NCBI GenBank assembly: GCA_016188575.1
Contig: JACPHN010000110.1
Coordinates: forward strand, 59,882 to 123,881
Source of the DNA: Candidatus Schekmanbacteria bacterium
GTDB lineage: Bacteria; CSSED10-310; JACPHN01
Direction: 5' to 3'
DNA length: 64,000 nt
Positions within the stretch are counted from its first letter, which is position 1. The number at the start of each line of letters is the position of its first letter. Shown piece by piece: positions 36,900 to 45,206 of this stretch. The position numbers were made by a program, and so were the translations under genes. The notes under the pieces were generated by a model. The model worked only from the letters and a program-made list of their open reading frames with translations. It was not told the DNA's origin and did not search any database.

Positions 36900-38192
36900 C
36901 TATTGGACGCGGTATCGCAAGCCCTGATTGTTCGGAAGTGTGGCGCGGAACGTGGCGGTGGTGCAACTAGCGAAGGGCGAGCCCGCCGCCTCGAAGTCCG
37001 GGACCGTGCGCACATCATCGAAACCCGCGTGTGCGAGCAATGCTCCCCACTGCCGCGGTGCCAGGAACCCTGCGTTTGGGCGGAGCTCGGGGTCTAGTGT
37101 GACCTCGCTGAAGGAGCGCATGAGCAGGAAGAAGAGCTCCGGACCCAACGGCGCTTCCGCGACCGGGCGCACGCCCTCGGATATCAGCAGGCGACCGCCT
37201 GGCCGCAGGCAAGCGGAGACCCGGCGCAAGGAAGGCACCAGATCCTTGGCCGCATGTAACGCATTGGCTGCCACGATCATGTCGAAGCTCCCGAGAGCCA
37301 CTCCCTGGGCACCAAGGTCGCGCTCGAAATCGATCTCCAGGTAGCGAAGAGCGCTTGCCGCTGGCGCTTCCGACAACGCACGTCGAGCAAATCCGAGCAG
37401 CGTGCGCTCGCGATCGGACACCACATATTCGCTTACGCAGGGCGTCAGCCCTGTCTTGTTCAGGTGCGCCAGAATCGCTTGGCAGGCACTTCCTCCACCG
37501 GCGCCGAGCTCGAGAATCCGCACCCCCTGCGGCGCGCGCTCCCGCAGATAGCTGCTGCCTTCTGTGCTCGCGTCGTCGCCGGCGGCGAGCTCCGCTACGC
37601 AGTCGCTCGCAACCAACGCGAGGAGCTGGTTGCCGACGCCGTAGAGGACATTCTCGTTGTCAAAATAGTCGAGCCAGAGGCGCAGAGCCCTGGATCCCAA
37701 GAACAGTTGCTCGGCGCACCCGTCGCCCCGCAGTGCCGGCGCAAACACCGTTGCTGCTTTTGCGTACAGGGCGAATGTCCGGTTCGATCGCGCGTCCATC
37801 TGCTCGGCGTGCGCGCGAATCGCCGCGGCTTCGCTCAGCGGCCAGGGCAGCGCAGCGCAAAACGTACCGCCCCCTCGTCTCGTGACCCAACCGCCTGCGG
37901 CGAGCTGACGCAGCACGTATGTTATGAGTGGCTCGGCGCACTCCGGATATCCGCGGCACCGCATCAGCTCCGCAGGCGCCACCGGCGTTGCGAGTACCGG
38001 CTCCCACTCCTCCGCTGCCGCGATCTCCAGGCAGAGGTAGCGCGCGAAGTGGTCCGCCAGTGCCGCAAGCTGTGCGAGCCCGGTCGTGAAGACTTGCGCG
38101 AACGGCTCCGGAAACGTCAGCGCTGCGGCCGCCTCCAAGTCGCTTTGGACCTGCCGGGGCAGCCCACCACGTACGAAACGCTCTCCCGTCAT
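36900..38192 (-). CDS. SAM-dependent methyltransferase with N-terminal helical domain
   Basis: 430 residues. The C-terminal half is a class I methyltransferase: ILELGAGGGSACQAIL (motif I, about 225-240), VVSDRERTLL after strand 2, FDMIVAANALHAAKDLVPSL, then LRPGGRLLISEGV. The N-terminal ~200 residues are helical and resemble the winged-helix/lid region of O- or C-methyltransferases acting on natural products (Methyltransf_12-like, as in polyketide synthases). It is not embedded in a PKS. ATG with GGAGAGG about 10 bases upstream. Substrate unknown. Confidence 0.82.
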   Translation of the reverse strand: MTGERFVRGGLPRQVQSDLEAAAALTFPEPFAQVFTTGLAQLAALADHFARYLCLEIAAAEEWEPVLATPVAPAELMRCRGYPECAEPLITYVLRQLAAGGWVTRRGGGTFCAALPWPLSEAAAIRAHAEQMDARSNRTFALYAKAATVFAPALRGDGCAEQLFLGSRALRLWLDYFDNENVLYGVGNQLLALVASDCVAELAAGDDASTEGSSYLRERAPQGVRILELGAGGGSACQAILAHLNKTGLTPCVSEYVVSDRERTLLGFARRALSEAPAASALRYLEIDFERDLGAQGVALGSFDMIVAANALHAAKDLVPSLRRVSACLRPGGRLLISEGVRPVAEAPLGPELFFLLMRSFSEVTLDPELRPNAGFLAPRQWGALLAHAGFDDVRTVPDFEAAGSPFASCTTATFRATLPNNQGLRYRVQ

Positions 38193-38265
38193 CGCCGCAT
38201 CGCCTCTCCGATACCTGCATCCACCGTCTGTTCGACGGCGACGCGACAGCGCCGCCCTCCGTCCC

Positions 38266-38354
38266 TTCCCCCGCTGGCCAGGGGAAGTGCGCTAGATGGT
38301 CTTCGTGATGCGCTTTCCGCACAGCCAACAGCCGAACGGGAGGTGGATTCAGGG
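38266..38354 (+). repeat. Dispersed repeat A, copy 2
   Basis: Begins with a hairpin TTCCCC (38266-38271)/GGGGAA (38281-38286), then GGTCTTCGTGATGCGCTTTC, and ends GGTGGATTCAGG. It is inverted relative to copies 1 and 3; together copies 2 and 3 bracket the small lipoprotein-like gene. Confidence 0.75.
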
Positions 38355-38465
38355 ATACATCTCGCGCGCTGCGAAACCCTGTGCCCGTGGTGGCGGCAGC
38401 CAAGTTTGTGGACCACGCCTCTTGTCCCGATTATCAGCGTCGGCAGAATATCGGGTGATGCTCCA

Positions 38466-38523
38466 TTACAAGTGTCCACGCGCGTTGCGCTCGCCATGAT
38501 GTACACCACTTTCCGCCGACGCC
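38466..38523 (+). repeat. Dispersed repeat B, copy 1
   Basis: Runs from TTACAAGTGTCC through GCGTTGCGCTCGCCATG to CCGCCGACGCC. The same string with few changes recurs at 40256-40312 and 63381-63421. Confidence 0.75.
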
Positions 38524-38559
38524 CGATTTTCTGACCGCTCACAACTTCCCATGGTGCGC

Positions 38560-38715
38560 TCACTTCGTTTCCGCCGCCGCGGTCGCAGTTGGAGTAGGCG
38601 GCGGCACGACATCCTCGTCGGGTGCTGGGCATGCCACGCCGCCAATGACAGTGGCGAGCAGCATCGCCCGGAGAAGCCAGAAGCCTGACCGCTTCATGTC
38701 GCCACGTATCCGCAT
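38560..38715 (-). CDS. Small exported (lipoprotein-like) protein
   Basis: 51 residues from ATG 38715 (GGTGAG about 8 bases upstream; a second ATG at 38697 would give 45). A short basic start precedes a hydrophobic segment FWLLRAMLLATVIGGVAC and then a Pro/Thr/Ala-rich tail. The Cys after VA looks like a lipobox cysteine, though position -3 is Gly rather than Leu. It is probably a small lipid-anchored envelope protein. It lies alone between repeat copies, so gene status is moderate. Confidence 0.5.
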   Translation of the reverse strand: MRIRGDMKRSGFWLLRAMLLATVIGGVACPAPDEDVVPPPTPTATAAAETK

Positions 38716-38865
38716 CCTGCACTCACCGTTCTGTATCACACCCAAGTGTCTGCTGGGCCGCTTCCGTCCCTCATTGGCAAAAGCGCCACTCGTGAGAATT
38801 TCGTATAAAGCCACGCGATCACGATCGCAAGAGCCGCCGCGACGCGAGCTCACCAGCGGCACCGA

Positions 38866-38956
38866 CCTGAATCCACTGCCCGGTCGACCGCAAGCTCTGC
38901 GGAAAGCGCATCACGAAGACTCGCCAGCCCGCTAGCGGGGGGAGCGGGGTGAACAG
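38866..38956 (-). repeat. Dispersed repeat A, copy 3
   Basis: Contains CCTGAATCCACTGCCCGGTC, GCGGAAAGCGCATCACGAAG and a CCCGCTAGCGGGG hairpin, then GGGGTGAACAGAT, which is also the start of repeat B's hairpin side at 40241. It directly abuts the TnpB relic. Confidence 0.75.
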
Positions 38957-39376
38957 ATACCGAACTGGCGGTTTCACCCCGGCGATAAGAAGCACGGTGC
39001 GCTCGAGCTGGACGGTATCGGCCGGCTGCGCATGCGCGGCGAGCCCAGGCAGCTCGGTGAGATCAAGACGCTGACGATAAGTCACAAGTACGGTCGGTGG
39101 TATGCGTCTATCGTCATCGCGTACATGCCCGCACGCGAGCACGGCACCGCGCGCATCGGCTTCGCTTGGGGCATTGAGCGGTTTCTCACCTTCGATGACG
39201 GCACCGGCGTGGATAACCCGCGGTTCCTGCGCAAGTCCGAGCGCAAGCTCGAGGCGCTCGGCGGCGCGGTATCTCGGAAAAGCGGGGCGCCGGGCAAGGC
39301 CCGGTTGTTCCGCCTCACGGACTCGCGCGGCAAAATAACCGGGTGCAGCGGACAGCGTCCCGCGGTAGTAAACTAG
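38951..39376 (+). pseudogene. Relic of IS200/IS605-type TnpB (OrfB)
   Basis: The frame reads IPNWRFHPGDKKHG, then IGRLRMRGEPRQLGEIKTLTI, KYGRWYASIVIAY, FAWGIERFLTFDDG and NPRFLRKSERKLEALGG, which follows the middle of TnpB proteins in order. TnpB has an Asp in GxDxGI that acts in its RuvC-like site; here that position reads GFAWGI, so the first catalytic Asp is lost. There is no N-terminal start and no C-terminal zinc-finger half; the frame ends at TAG 39374. It is a fragment only. Repeat A abuts its left side, suggesting that the insertion used or brought the palindromes. Confidence 0.8.
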
Positions 39377-39470
39377 CTCCCGGCGCTGCCGCTGGCCCGG
39401 CGCCCCGTTAGGCTCCGGTTTTCATTCCGTGGTATGATTGGCGTACGCTATACCCACAATGGAGTCCGCT

Positions 39471-40112
39471 ATGTCTACAGTGCGTCAACTACATTTGACC
39501 ACTGAAGAATATCTCGCGCTCGAACGGACTGCCGAGTATAAGAGCGAATACTTGGCGGGTGACATCTTTGCGATGGCTGACGCTAGTGAACGGCACGCCA
39601 GCATTGTGGCCAATCTCATGTATATCCTCGTGGGGCAACTCAAAGAGCGGCCCTGCAAAGCCTACGCTAACGATCTGCGCCTCAAAGTGAATCCGGCAGG
39701 ACTCTATACCTACCCTGACATCTTGGTGGTGTGTGGCACTCCCCACTTCGCGGACGAGCAGCACGATACGCTCCTCAACCCGGTGGTGCTGATCGAAGTG
39801 CTCTCCGAGTCGACCGAAGCGTACGACCGTGGCAAGAAATTTGACCATTATCGTACCCTGCCCTCGGTCTCAGACTATCTCCTCGTGTCACAGGACCAAC
39901 ACAAGATTGAGCATTTTGTCAGGCAGCCAGACAACCGGTGGTTGTTTGCCGCTTATACGACTCTCGACGACGTGGTGGAGATTGCCTCGATTGCGTGTGC
40001 CCTCCTACTTCGCGACGTATATGACGAAACCGAGCTCGCTGGAGAGCTGCTCGCCGCAGAAGACACCAGCAGTGCCGTGGAGCGTCGGGCTCAGGATACC
40101 CCAGCCCCGTGA
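39471..40112 (+). CDS. Uma2-family (DUF820) PD-(D/E)XK nuclease-like protein
   Basis: 213 residues from ATG 39471 (GGAG 8 bases upstream; earlier in-frame ATGs have no ribosome site). The fold signature is complete: EEYLALERT, SEYLAGDIFAMADAS, then YPDILVVC (metal-binding Asp) and VVLIEVLSESTEAYDRGKKF (Glu, with Lys downstream), followed by YLLVSQDQHKIEHF. The family is abundant in cyanobacteria and Chloroflexi and has unknown, perhaps transposon-linked, function. Base composition is visibly less GC-rich than flanking genes, and it sits beside a TnpB relic, so recent transfer is likely. Confidence 0.9.
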   Translation: MSTVRQLHLTTEEYLALERTAEYKSEYLAGDIFAMADASERHASIVANLMYILVGQLKERPCKAYANDLRLKVNPAGLYTYPDILVVCGTPHFADEQHDTLLNPVVLIEVLSESTEAYDRGKKFDHYRTLPSVSDYLLVSQDQHKIEHFVRQPDNRWLFAAYTTLDDVVEIASIACALLLRDVYDETELAGELLAAEDTSSAVERRAQDTPAP

Positions 40113-40210
40113 CACGGGGTCCATCGCCCGCCTAACCTCGCACTGGAGGCGACCGCCCATAGCTTCGGCTGGGCTGCACTTCGCCTGCGCTTGCGGCGGC
40201 GGCTCAGTAA

Positions 40211-40312
40211 GCCCGCCCTCCTCCCGCGAAGAAGGGGGAGGGGGTGAACAGATCTTTACAAGTGCCACGCGCATTGCGCTCGCCATGGTGTAAAGCACAT
40301 TCGGCCGACGCC
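40211..40312 (+). repeat. Dispersed repeat B, copy 2, with hairpin
   Basis: A hairpin built on CCTCCTCCC and GGGGGAGG is followed by GTGAACAGATCTTTACAAG and ATTGCGCTCGCCATGGTG, ending CATTCGGCCGACGCC. It has the same layout as the copy at 63325-63421. Confidence 0.75.
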
Positions 40313-40358
40313 TGAAAGAGGGGCGAAGGGGCACCGGCGCGCCGATGGTGAATGGGCC

Positions 40359-41195
40359 GTGCTTCAGGACCGAGCGCCTCCCTTGACCGGCGCATGGAAC
40401 CGTGGCACAATCAACCCGCAGGTGCTTGTTGTCGCCTTCTGTTCGCACCGCTCCTCCTCGAATGCAGCTACCTTGCAGACGTTCCTTCTCGTGATCGCCC
40501 TTCTTGCATGTCTGATGCTCGTGGTGCCTTCAGGCATCAAATTGCTGTTGCGCGCGGTAGTCGCGTCGGCTCGCTTTCGGGATCCATCGCGGGTGGAGCT
40601 CTTGGCGACGACGATACTGGGTGGAGCGCCACCAGATACGTTCCGCGGCGCCATGGGGTACCACTTTCCGGGGCTGGTGATGCTGTCTCTGTATGCGGCG
40701 TCGCGGTCCGCCGCACGCCGCACCTCCGCCCCGCCGGAAGCCGGCCTTGCCCGCCTTAATCGCTCCGCGAGCGACTTCCGTGGCCGCATCGGCCTGTTCC
40801 TGTTTCAGGCGTCACAGCGCCTGGCGCTCACCCGGCAGGAAATGGAGGAACAGCTCCAGGATGCGTTGCTGGAGATACGGCGTACCGGCACGATCTGGTA
40901 CCGGGTGCTCGGATGGATCGTCGTCCGCATATACGGCCAACGCGTGGTGCTTGCGGAAAAGGAGACCATTTTTCAGGATGGCCGCAGGATCCGCCAGTTC
41001 GCTGGCACCCTTGAATGCCGCGAAGGCCCGGCACTGCTGATGGTCATGGGGAGGTCTGACGAGCTCGATCGGTCTCTTTTACAAGACCTGTTTTCCGCTG
41101 AAGACGTCACGCTGATCAAAAACGCTCAGGAGGATGAAGATGGAACGATTGACCTTGGAGCTCGGGGAGGCGACGGTAGAGCTGCAGACCGGTGA
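40359..41195 (+). CDS. Membrane protein of unknown function upstream of pnp
   Basis: Up to 278 residues. A hydrophobic segment TLQTFLLVIALLACLMLVV (about 38-57) and an amphipathic C-terminal part with KETIFQDGRRIRQF are visible. The GTG start lies just past repeat B and has no good ribosome site; the GTG at 40419 is an alternative. The 3' end runs 56 bases into pnp and includes pnp's ribosome site, so translation of the two may interact. I recognise no family; the frame could partly be an artefact, but the TM segment and length favour a real gene. Confidence 0.55.
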   Translation: MLQDRAPPLTGAWNRGTINPQVLVVAFCSHRSSSNAATLQTFLLVIALLACLMLVVPSGIKLLLRAVVASARFRDPSRVELLATTILGGAPPDTFRGAMGYHFPGLVMLSLYAASRSAARRTSAPPEAGLARLNRSASDFRGRIGLFLFQASQRLALTRQEMEEQLQDALLEIRRTGTIWYRVLGWIVVRIYGQRVVLAEKETIFQDGRRIRQFAGTLECREGPALLMVMGRSDELDRSLLQDLFSAEDVTLIKNAQEDEDGTIDLGARGGDGRAADR

Positions 41196-43263
41196 AGTTG
41201 CTCGCCAGGCTAGCGGCGCGGTTCTGGTGCGCCAGCGCGACACGATCGTCCTGGTCACCGCTGTCGCGGCGACGCCAAGAGAGGGCCTCGATTTCTTTCC
41301 CCTTACCGTGGAGTATCAGGAGCGCAGCGGCGCTGCCGGCGCAATCCCTGGTAGCTACCAGCGCCGTGAAGGACGCCAGGCCGATCACGAAGTCCTCGCG
41401 TCGCGAGTCGTGGACCGCTCCATCAGGCCTCTTTTTCCTGCGGACTTCAACGCCGATACGCAGATCCTGGCAACCGTCTTGAGCTTCGATGCGGACGCCG
41501 ATCCCGTTCCTCTTTCACTGCTCGGGGCGGCCGCCGCGCTGCACATTTCCGATATTCCGTGGAACGGCCCCCTTGCCGGTCTGCGAGTGGTCGCTCGGGA
41601 TGGGAAATTTCACGTCAATCCCACCCGCGCCCAGATGGCTGGCGCTGCTCTGGAAGTCATGGTCGGGGCTAGCGCGGGCGGCCTCGTGATGGTGGAAGGC
41701 GGCGGGAGTGAGGTCCCGGAAGATACCATTCTTGCCGCCCTCGACTACGCCACCCAAGTCATCGGTGGCGCCCTACCGCTCCTCGATGAGTGGCGGGCGC
41801 GCGTCGGCCGCGAGAAGCGACCTCTCCCCGCCGCTGCCGGTACCGATTTGGACCTCGCCGCCCGCGCCGACGCCGCCGCCGCGGCGGCGCTTGCCGACGC
41901 CCTGCGCACCATCGAGAAACTACCCCGCGCGGCGAACGTAAAGCGCGTGTTGACGGCTGCCCACGCCCAGTTGACGGGCGACGATCCGGCTTCCGCGCCG
42001 CGCGTTGCCGCGGCTCTGGAAGCGCTCGAGCAACGCCTCGTCCGCCAGTTCATTTCCCGGGACAAGGTGCGCCTCGATGGTCGCGGCGCCGAAGACGTCA
42101 GAGCCATCAGCGGCAAGGTCAAGTGGCTTCCGAGAGCCCACGGCTCGGCACTGTTTACTCGCGGCGAGACGCAGGCGATGGTCACCTGCACTCTCGGCGG
42201 ACCCACCGATGAGCTTCGCATCCAACGTCTCGACGGCGACCAGCGGCGGCGCTTCTTCCTCCACTACAATTTCCCACCGTACAGCGTCGGCGAGGTCAAA
42301 CCGCTGCGTGGTCCCGGGCGCCGCGAGATCGGCCACGGCGCTCTCGCCCAACGCGCCCTTGAGCCCGTGATTCCGACCGACGACACCTTTGCCTACGTCA
42401 TTCGTCTGGTCAGCGACATCAGCGAATCGAACGGTTCCTCCTCCATGGCCACGGTTTGCGGCGGCACACTGGCGCTCCTCGACGCGGGAGTTCCGATCAA
42501 ACGCCCCGTTGCCGGAATCGCCATGGGACTCGTGCTCGAGCAAGGCGCTGATCCGAGCCTGGCCAGCGCCGACGATCTCACCATTCTCTCCGATATTCAG
42601 GGCGAGGAGGACCATCTCGGCGACATGGATTTCAAGGTCGCCGGGACCATTGCCGGCGTCACCGCGGTGCAACTCGACAACAAGGTCGGCAGCCTCCCGC
42701 GTGAAGTCCTGCGACGCGCTCTCGACCAGGCCCGGCGCGGCCGGATGAAAATCCTGGAGGAGATGTCCAAGATCATCGATTCCCCACGCAAGGAACTGTC
42801 GGAGTATGCCCCGAGCATGCTTACCGTCAAGATTCGCACCGACCAGATCGGCGCGGTGATTGGTCCCGGCGGCCGCGTGATCCAGTCGATCCAGGAGGAG
42901 AGCGGCGCCAAGATCGATATCGGCCAAGACGGAGTCGTGCGCATTACGGCTCCCGACAGTCGCGGCGGCAAGGCAGCGCTCAAGCGGGTGCGCGACCTGA
43001 CGCGGGACGCCACGATCAATGCCGTTTACCGAGGGGTTGTGACGCGCATCTCCGAATTCGGCGCAAACGTCCGAATCTTCGGAACGACCGAAGGCCTCGT
43101 GCATATTTCCGAGCTCGAGGAAAAGCGCACAGAGCGCGTTTCCGACGTGTGCAAGGAAGGGGACGAGATGGTGGTTCGCGTCATCGGCACCGACAACCGC
43201 GGCCGCATCCGGCTTTCCCGAAAATCGGCCCTCGGTGCTGAACCGAGTGACGTCGAAGATTGA
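41140..43263 (+). CDS. pnp: Polyribonucleotide nucleotidyltransferase (PNPase)
   Basis: 707 residues. Two RNase PH-like domains are joined by a helical linker. The second PH domain has ETQAMVTCTLG and SDISESNGSSSMATVCGG, then DGIQGEEDHLGDMDFKVAGT-type sequence (here DIQGEEDHLGDMDFKVAGT, with the phosphorolysis Asp). A KH domain follows (IRTDQIGAVIGPGGRVIQSI), then an S1 domain (EGLVHISELEEKRTERVSDV). It degrades RNA 3' to 5' using phosphate, within the degradosome. The ATG at 41140 lies 6 bases after a perfect AGGAGG (41128-41133); the ATG at 41134 is too close. The more usual rpsO neighbour is absent. Confidence 0.97.
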   Translation: MERLTLELGEATVELQTGEVARQASGAVLVRQRDTIVLVTAVAATPREGLDFFPLTVEYQERSGAAGAIPGSYQRREGRQADHEVLASRVVDRSIRPLFPADFNADTQILATVLSFDADADPVPLSLLGAAAALHISDIPWNGPLAGLRVVARDGKFHVNPTRAQMAGAALEVMVGASAGGLVMVEGGGSEVPEDTILAALDYATQVIGGALPLLDEWRARVGREKRPLPAAAGTDLDLAARADAAAAAALADALRTIEKLPRAANVKRVLTAAHAQLTGDDPASAPRVAAALEALEQRLVRQFISRDKVRLDGRGAEDVRAISGKVKWLPRAHGSALFTRGETQAMVTCTLGGPTDELRIQRLDGDQRRRFFLHYNFPPYSVGEVKPLRGPGRREIGHGALAQRALEPVIPTDDTFAYVIRLVSDISESNGSSSMATVCGGTLALLDAGVPIKRPVAGIAMGLVLEQGADPSLASADDLTILSDIQGEEDHLGDMDFKVAGTIAGVTAVQLDNKVGSLPREVLRRALDQARRGRMKILEEMSKIIDSPRKELSEYAPSMLTVKIRTDQIGAVIGPGGRVIQSIQEESGAKIDIGQDGVVRITAPDSRGGKAALKRVRDLTRDATINAVYRGVVTRISEFGANVRIFGTTEGLVHISELEEKRTERVSDVCKEGDEMVVRVIGTDNRGRIRLSRKSALGAEPSDVED

Positions 43264-43266
43264 GTG

Positions 43267-43698
43267 ATGAGCTCTTCCCAGCCGGCATATCTGGCTACCC
43301 ATGAGTCCGGTGCGCTGGCCGAGAAGATTCGGCGCGCCCGGTCCATGCTGTCATCCTGCATCTGCTGTCCGCGGCGATGCCGCGCCGACCGCTCGCACGA
43401 ATCGCCTGCCGGCGCCGTGTGCAGAACCGGGAGTCGGGCGATTGTCTCCGCCGCTTTCCCGCATTTCGGCGAGGAGGCGTGCCTGCGCGGTACGGCCGGC
43501 TCCGGCACCATATTTTTCGGGTTTTGCAGCCTGCGCTGTTGCTTCTGCCAGAACGATGATACCAGCCACCTGGGGCGGGGGCGGGCGCTCGCGGCCGACG
43601 ACTTCGAAGCCGCCGTCGCTCCGGCGGTCGCGGCGGGGATCCATCGCCTGGACCACGTTGAGGAAATCGCCCCCGTCGCGGTGGAGAAGTGGGCGTGA
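43267..43698 (+). pseudogene. Truncated PflX-like radical SAM protein
   Basis: 143 residues. The N-terminus fits the PflX/COG1313 family: CCPRRCRADR, then AFPHFGEEACLRG, GSGTIFFGFCSLRCCFCQND with an intact Cx3Cx2C cluster motif, then a G-x-GR-x-L stretch. Family members continue for about 200 more residues (the rest of the SAM barrel), but after about residue 115 the frame reads HRLDHVEEIAPVAVEKW and stops. No other frame restores the family pattern. It is either truncated by a deletion joined to other coding sequence or broken. It begins 3 bases after the pnp stop. Confidence 0.7.
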
Positions 43699-43711
43699 GC
43701 GCTACCTGAGC

Positions 43712-44461
43712 ATGCCCATCGGTTTCGCGCCCAACAACGGGCGTACTCCCGTCGCCCTGGTTACCGGCGCCGCTTGTCGCGTCGGCAGAAGTATCGCCTT
43801 GCGTCTCGCCCGCGATGGCGCCGACGTCGCCGTGCATTTCCGCACGTCCGCCATGGAGGCCGAGGCCGTCGCCGCCGAGATTCGCGGCCTGGGTCGGCGC
43901 TCCGTGACGGTCGCCGGCGACCACACCTGCCCTGACCAGGTCGCCACTTTCGTCCGTGCCGCCCGCGAGGCTCTCGGCCCTGTCGACGTGCTCGTCAACA
44001 ACGCCTCCATCTACTCCAAGACGCCGATCCGCGCCGCCACCGCGGCGCAGTTTCGCGGCTTCCTCGACGCCAACCTCATGGGTCCATTTCACTGCGTTCA
44101 AGCTGTCCTTCCGGACATGCTCGCGGGTCGCGGCGGCCTGATCGTCAACCTCGTCGACGACGTCCGGCCGCCTACCGGCTATGTCCCGTACGGCGTATCC
44201 AAAGCCGCCTTGGTCGCCCTTACCCTTGGTCTGGCGCGCGAGCTCGCACCTGACGTGCGGGTCAACGCGGTATGTCCCGGTGCGGTTCTCCTTCCTGGCG
44301 ACACCTCGGAGGAACGTCGCGAGGCCATCCTTCGCAAGATTCCGCTGGGACGAATGGGGACACCGGAAGACGTGGCGGCGGCTGTCTCGTTTCTGGTGTT
44401 CGGCTCCGATTATCTCACCGGTCACGTGCTCACGGTGGATGGCGGGCGGTTCCTGGGTTGA
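43712..44461 (+). CDS. Pteridine-reductase-like short-chain dehydrogenase
   Basis: 249 residues. The Rossmann motif is VTGAACRVGRSIALRLA, NADP-type (Arg after the Gly), with VHFRTS; LVNNASIYSKTP and a catalytic YGVSK (Tyr160, Lys164) follow. The usual SDR Ser region reads IVNLVDDVRPP, i.e. Asp rather than Ser, as in pteridine reductases (FolM/PTR1 group). The C-terminus contains TGHVLTVDGGR. It could reduce dihydrobiopterin/folate or a keto substrate. The ATG has only a weak ribosome site; the gene may be coupled to the preceding frame. Confidence 0.85.
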   Translation: MPIGFAPNNGRTPVALVTGAACRVGRSIALRLARDGADVAVHFRTSAMEAEAVAAEIRGLGRRSVTVAGDHTCPDQVATFVRAAREALGPVDVLVNNASIYSKTPIRAATAAQFRGFLDANLMGPFHCVQAVLPDMLAGRGGLIVNLVDDVRPPTGYVPYGVSKAALVALTLGLARELAPDVRVNAVCPGAVLLPGDTSEERREAILRKIPLGRMGTPEDVAAAVSFLVFGSDYLTGHVLTVDGGRFLG

Positions 44462-44605
44462 GCGCCGCCTTCACCGCACCCTCTGCGATTTCTGGGCACG
44501 CGGGCGTTTGACGCCACGGCCGCGTTCGCTTACAATCCCAGCCAATCGCAACTGCGCGGTCACGCCCACTGGTGGCCGAGATGATGGCGCGCGTGAGGCA
44601 TCGAC

Positions 44606-45142
44606 GTGGCTCTGGAAGGAATCGGCAAACTTGGAGTGGACGATGGCCGCGTCCAACTCGTGGTCTTCCTCGTCGGGCGCGAGCTATACGGCGTGGACAT
44701 CGTCAAGACGCGAGAAATCCTCCGCTTGTTGCCGATTCGCTCGTTGCCAAATACCCCTCCGTTCCTTGAGGGCGTCGCTACCGTGCGCGGCGAGCTGATC
44801 CCGATCATCGACTTGCGCAAGCGCTTCGCATCGGGCAGCGCCGGCCCCGAGCGCGATGCCCGGATCGTCGTGCTCCGCAGCGAGGAGGCGGTGGACATCG
44901 GCGTAATCGTCGATGCCGTCTGCGAGATCGCGGTCGTGGAGACCGCCGACCTCAAGGCCGCCCCACCACTCTTGACGATGCTGGACGCGGCCTACCTGCT
45001 CGGAATCGCCGAGCGCAAGGACGGCGGCGCCGTTGCTATCATCGATACCGACAAGCTCTTGTCCAGCACGGAACGCTCGGTCGTCAACCGCGCTCGGTTG
45101 CTTGCCGACGCCGACGCCGACACCGCCGACGGTCTCCCGTGA
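44606..45142 (+). CDS. CheW-like chemotaxis coupling protein
   Basis: 178 residues. A single CheW domain: VVFLVGRELYGVDIVKTREI, IRSLPNTPPFLEGVATVRGE, LIPIIDLRKRF and VIVDAVCEIAVV, as in canonical CheW, then a short Ala/Asp-rich tail. It bridges chemoreceptors and CheA. GTG start with GAGG about 10 bases upstream. No CheA, MCP or other che genes are in the window, so it may serve a receptor array encoded elsewhere. Confidence 0.9.
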   Translation: MALEGIGKLGVDDGRVQLVVFLVGRELYGVDIVKTREILRLLPIRSLPNTPPFLEGVATVRGELIPIIDLRKRFASGSAGPERDARIVVLRSEEAVDIGVIVDAVCEIAVVETADLKAAPPLLTMLDAAYLLGIAERKDGGAVAIIDTDKLLSSTERSVVNRARLLADADADTADGLP

Positions 45143-45191
45143 CCGCAGCCAGTACCGGTGACGGTCTCCCGTGACCGCGGCCAGCACCGCG
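45128..45191. repeat. 32-bp tandem duplication across the cheW stop codon
   Basis: Two copies, 45128-45159 and 45160-45191, both containing GACGGTCTCCCGTGACCGC. The first covers the last codons and TGA of cheW; the second repeats the same end sequence in the spacer. Four mismatches separate them. Confidence 0.9.
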
Positions 45192-45206
45192 AGATGCTCT
45201 CGATGT

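Larger units (their letters stand above)
38193..38559. other. Repeat-bearing intergenic region
   Basis: 367 bases without a supported gene. It holds a hairpin plus dispersed repeat A (38266-38354) and a copy of dispersed repeat B (38466-38523). Short open frames here are read through the repeats and are not believed. Confidence 0.6.

Noticed and set aside
41920-43302. 460-codon frame antisense to pnp
   Set aside because: Shadow of a conserved gene; no homology or start signal.
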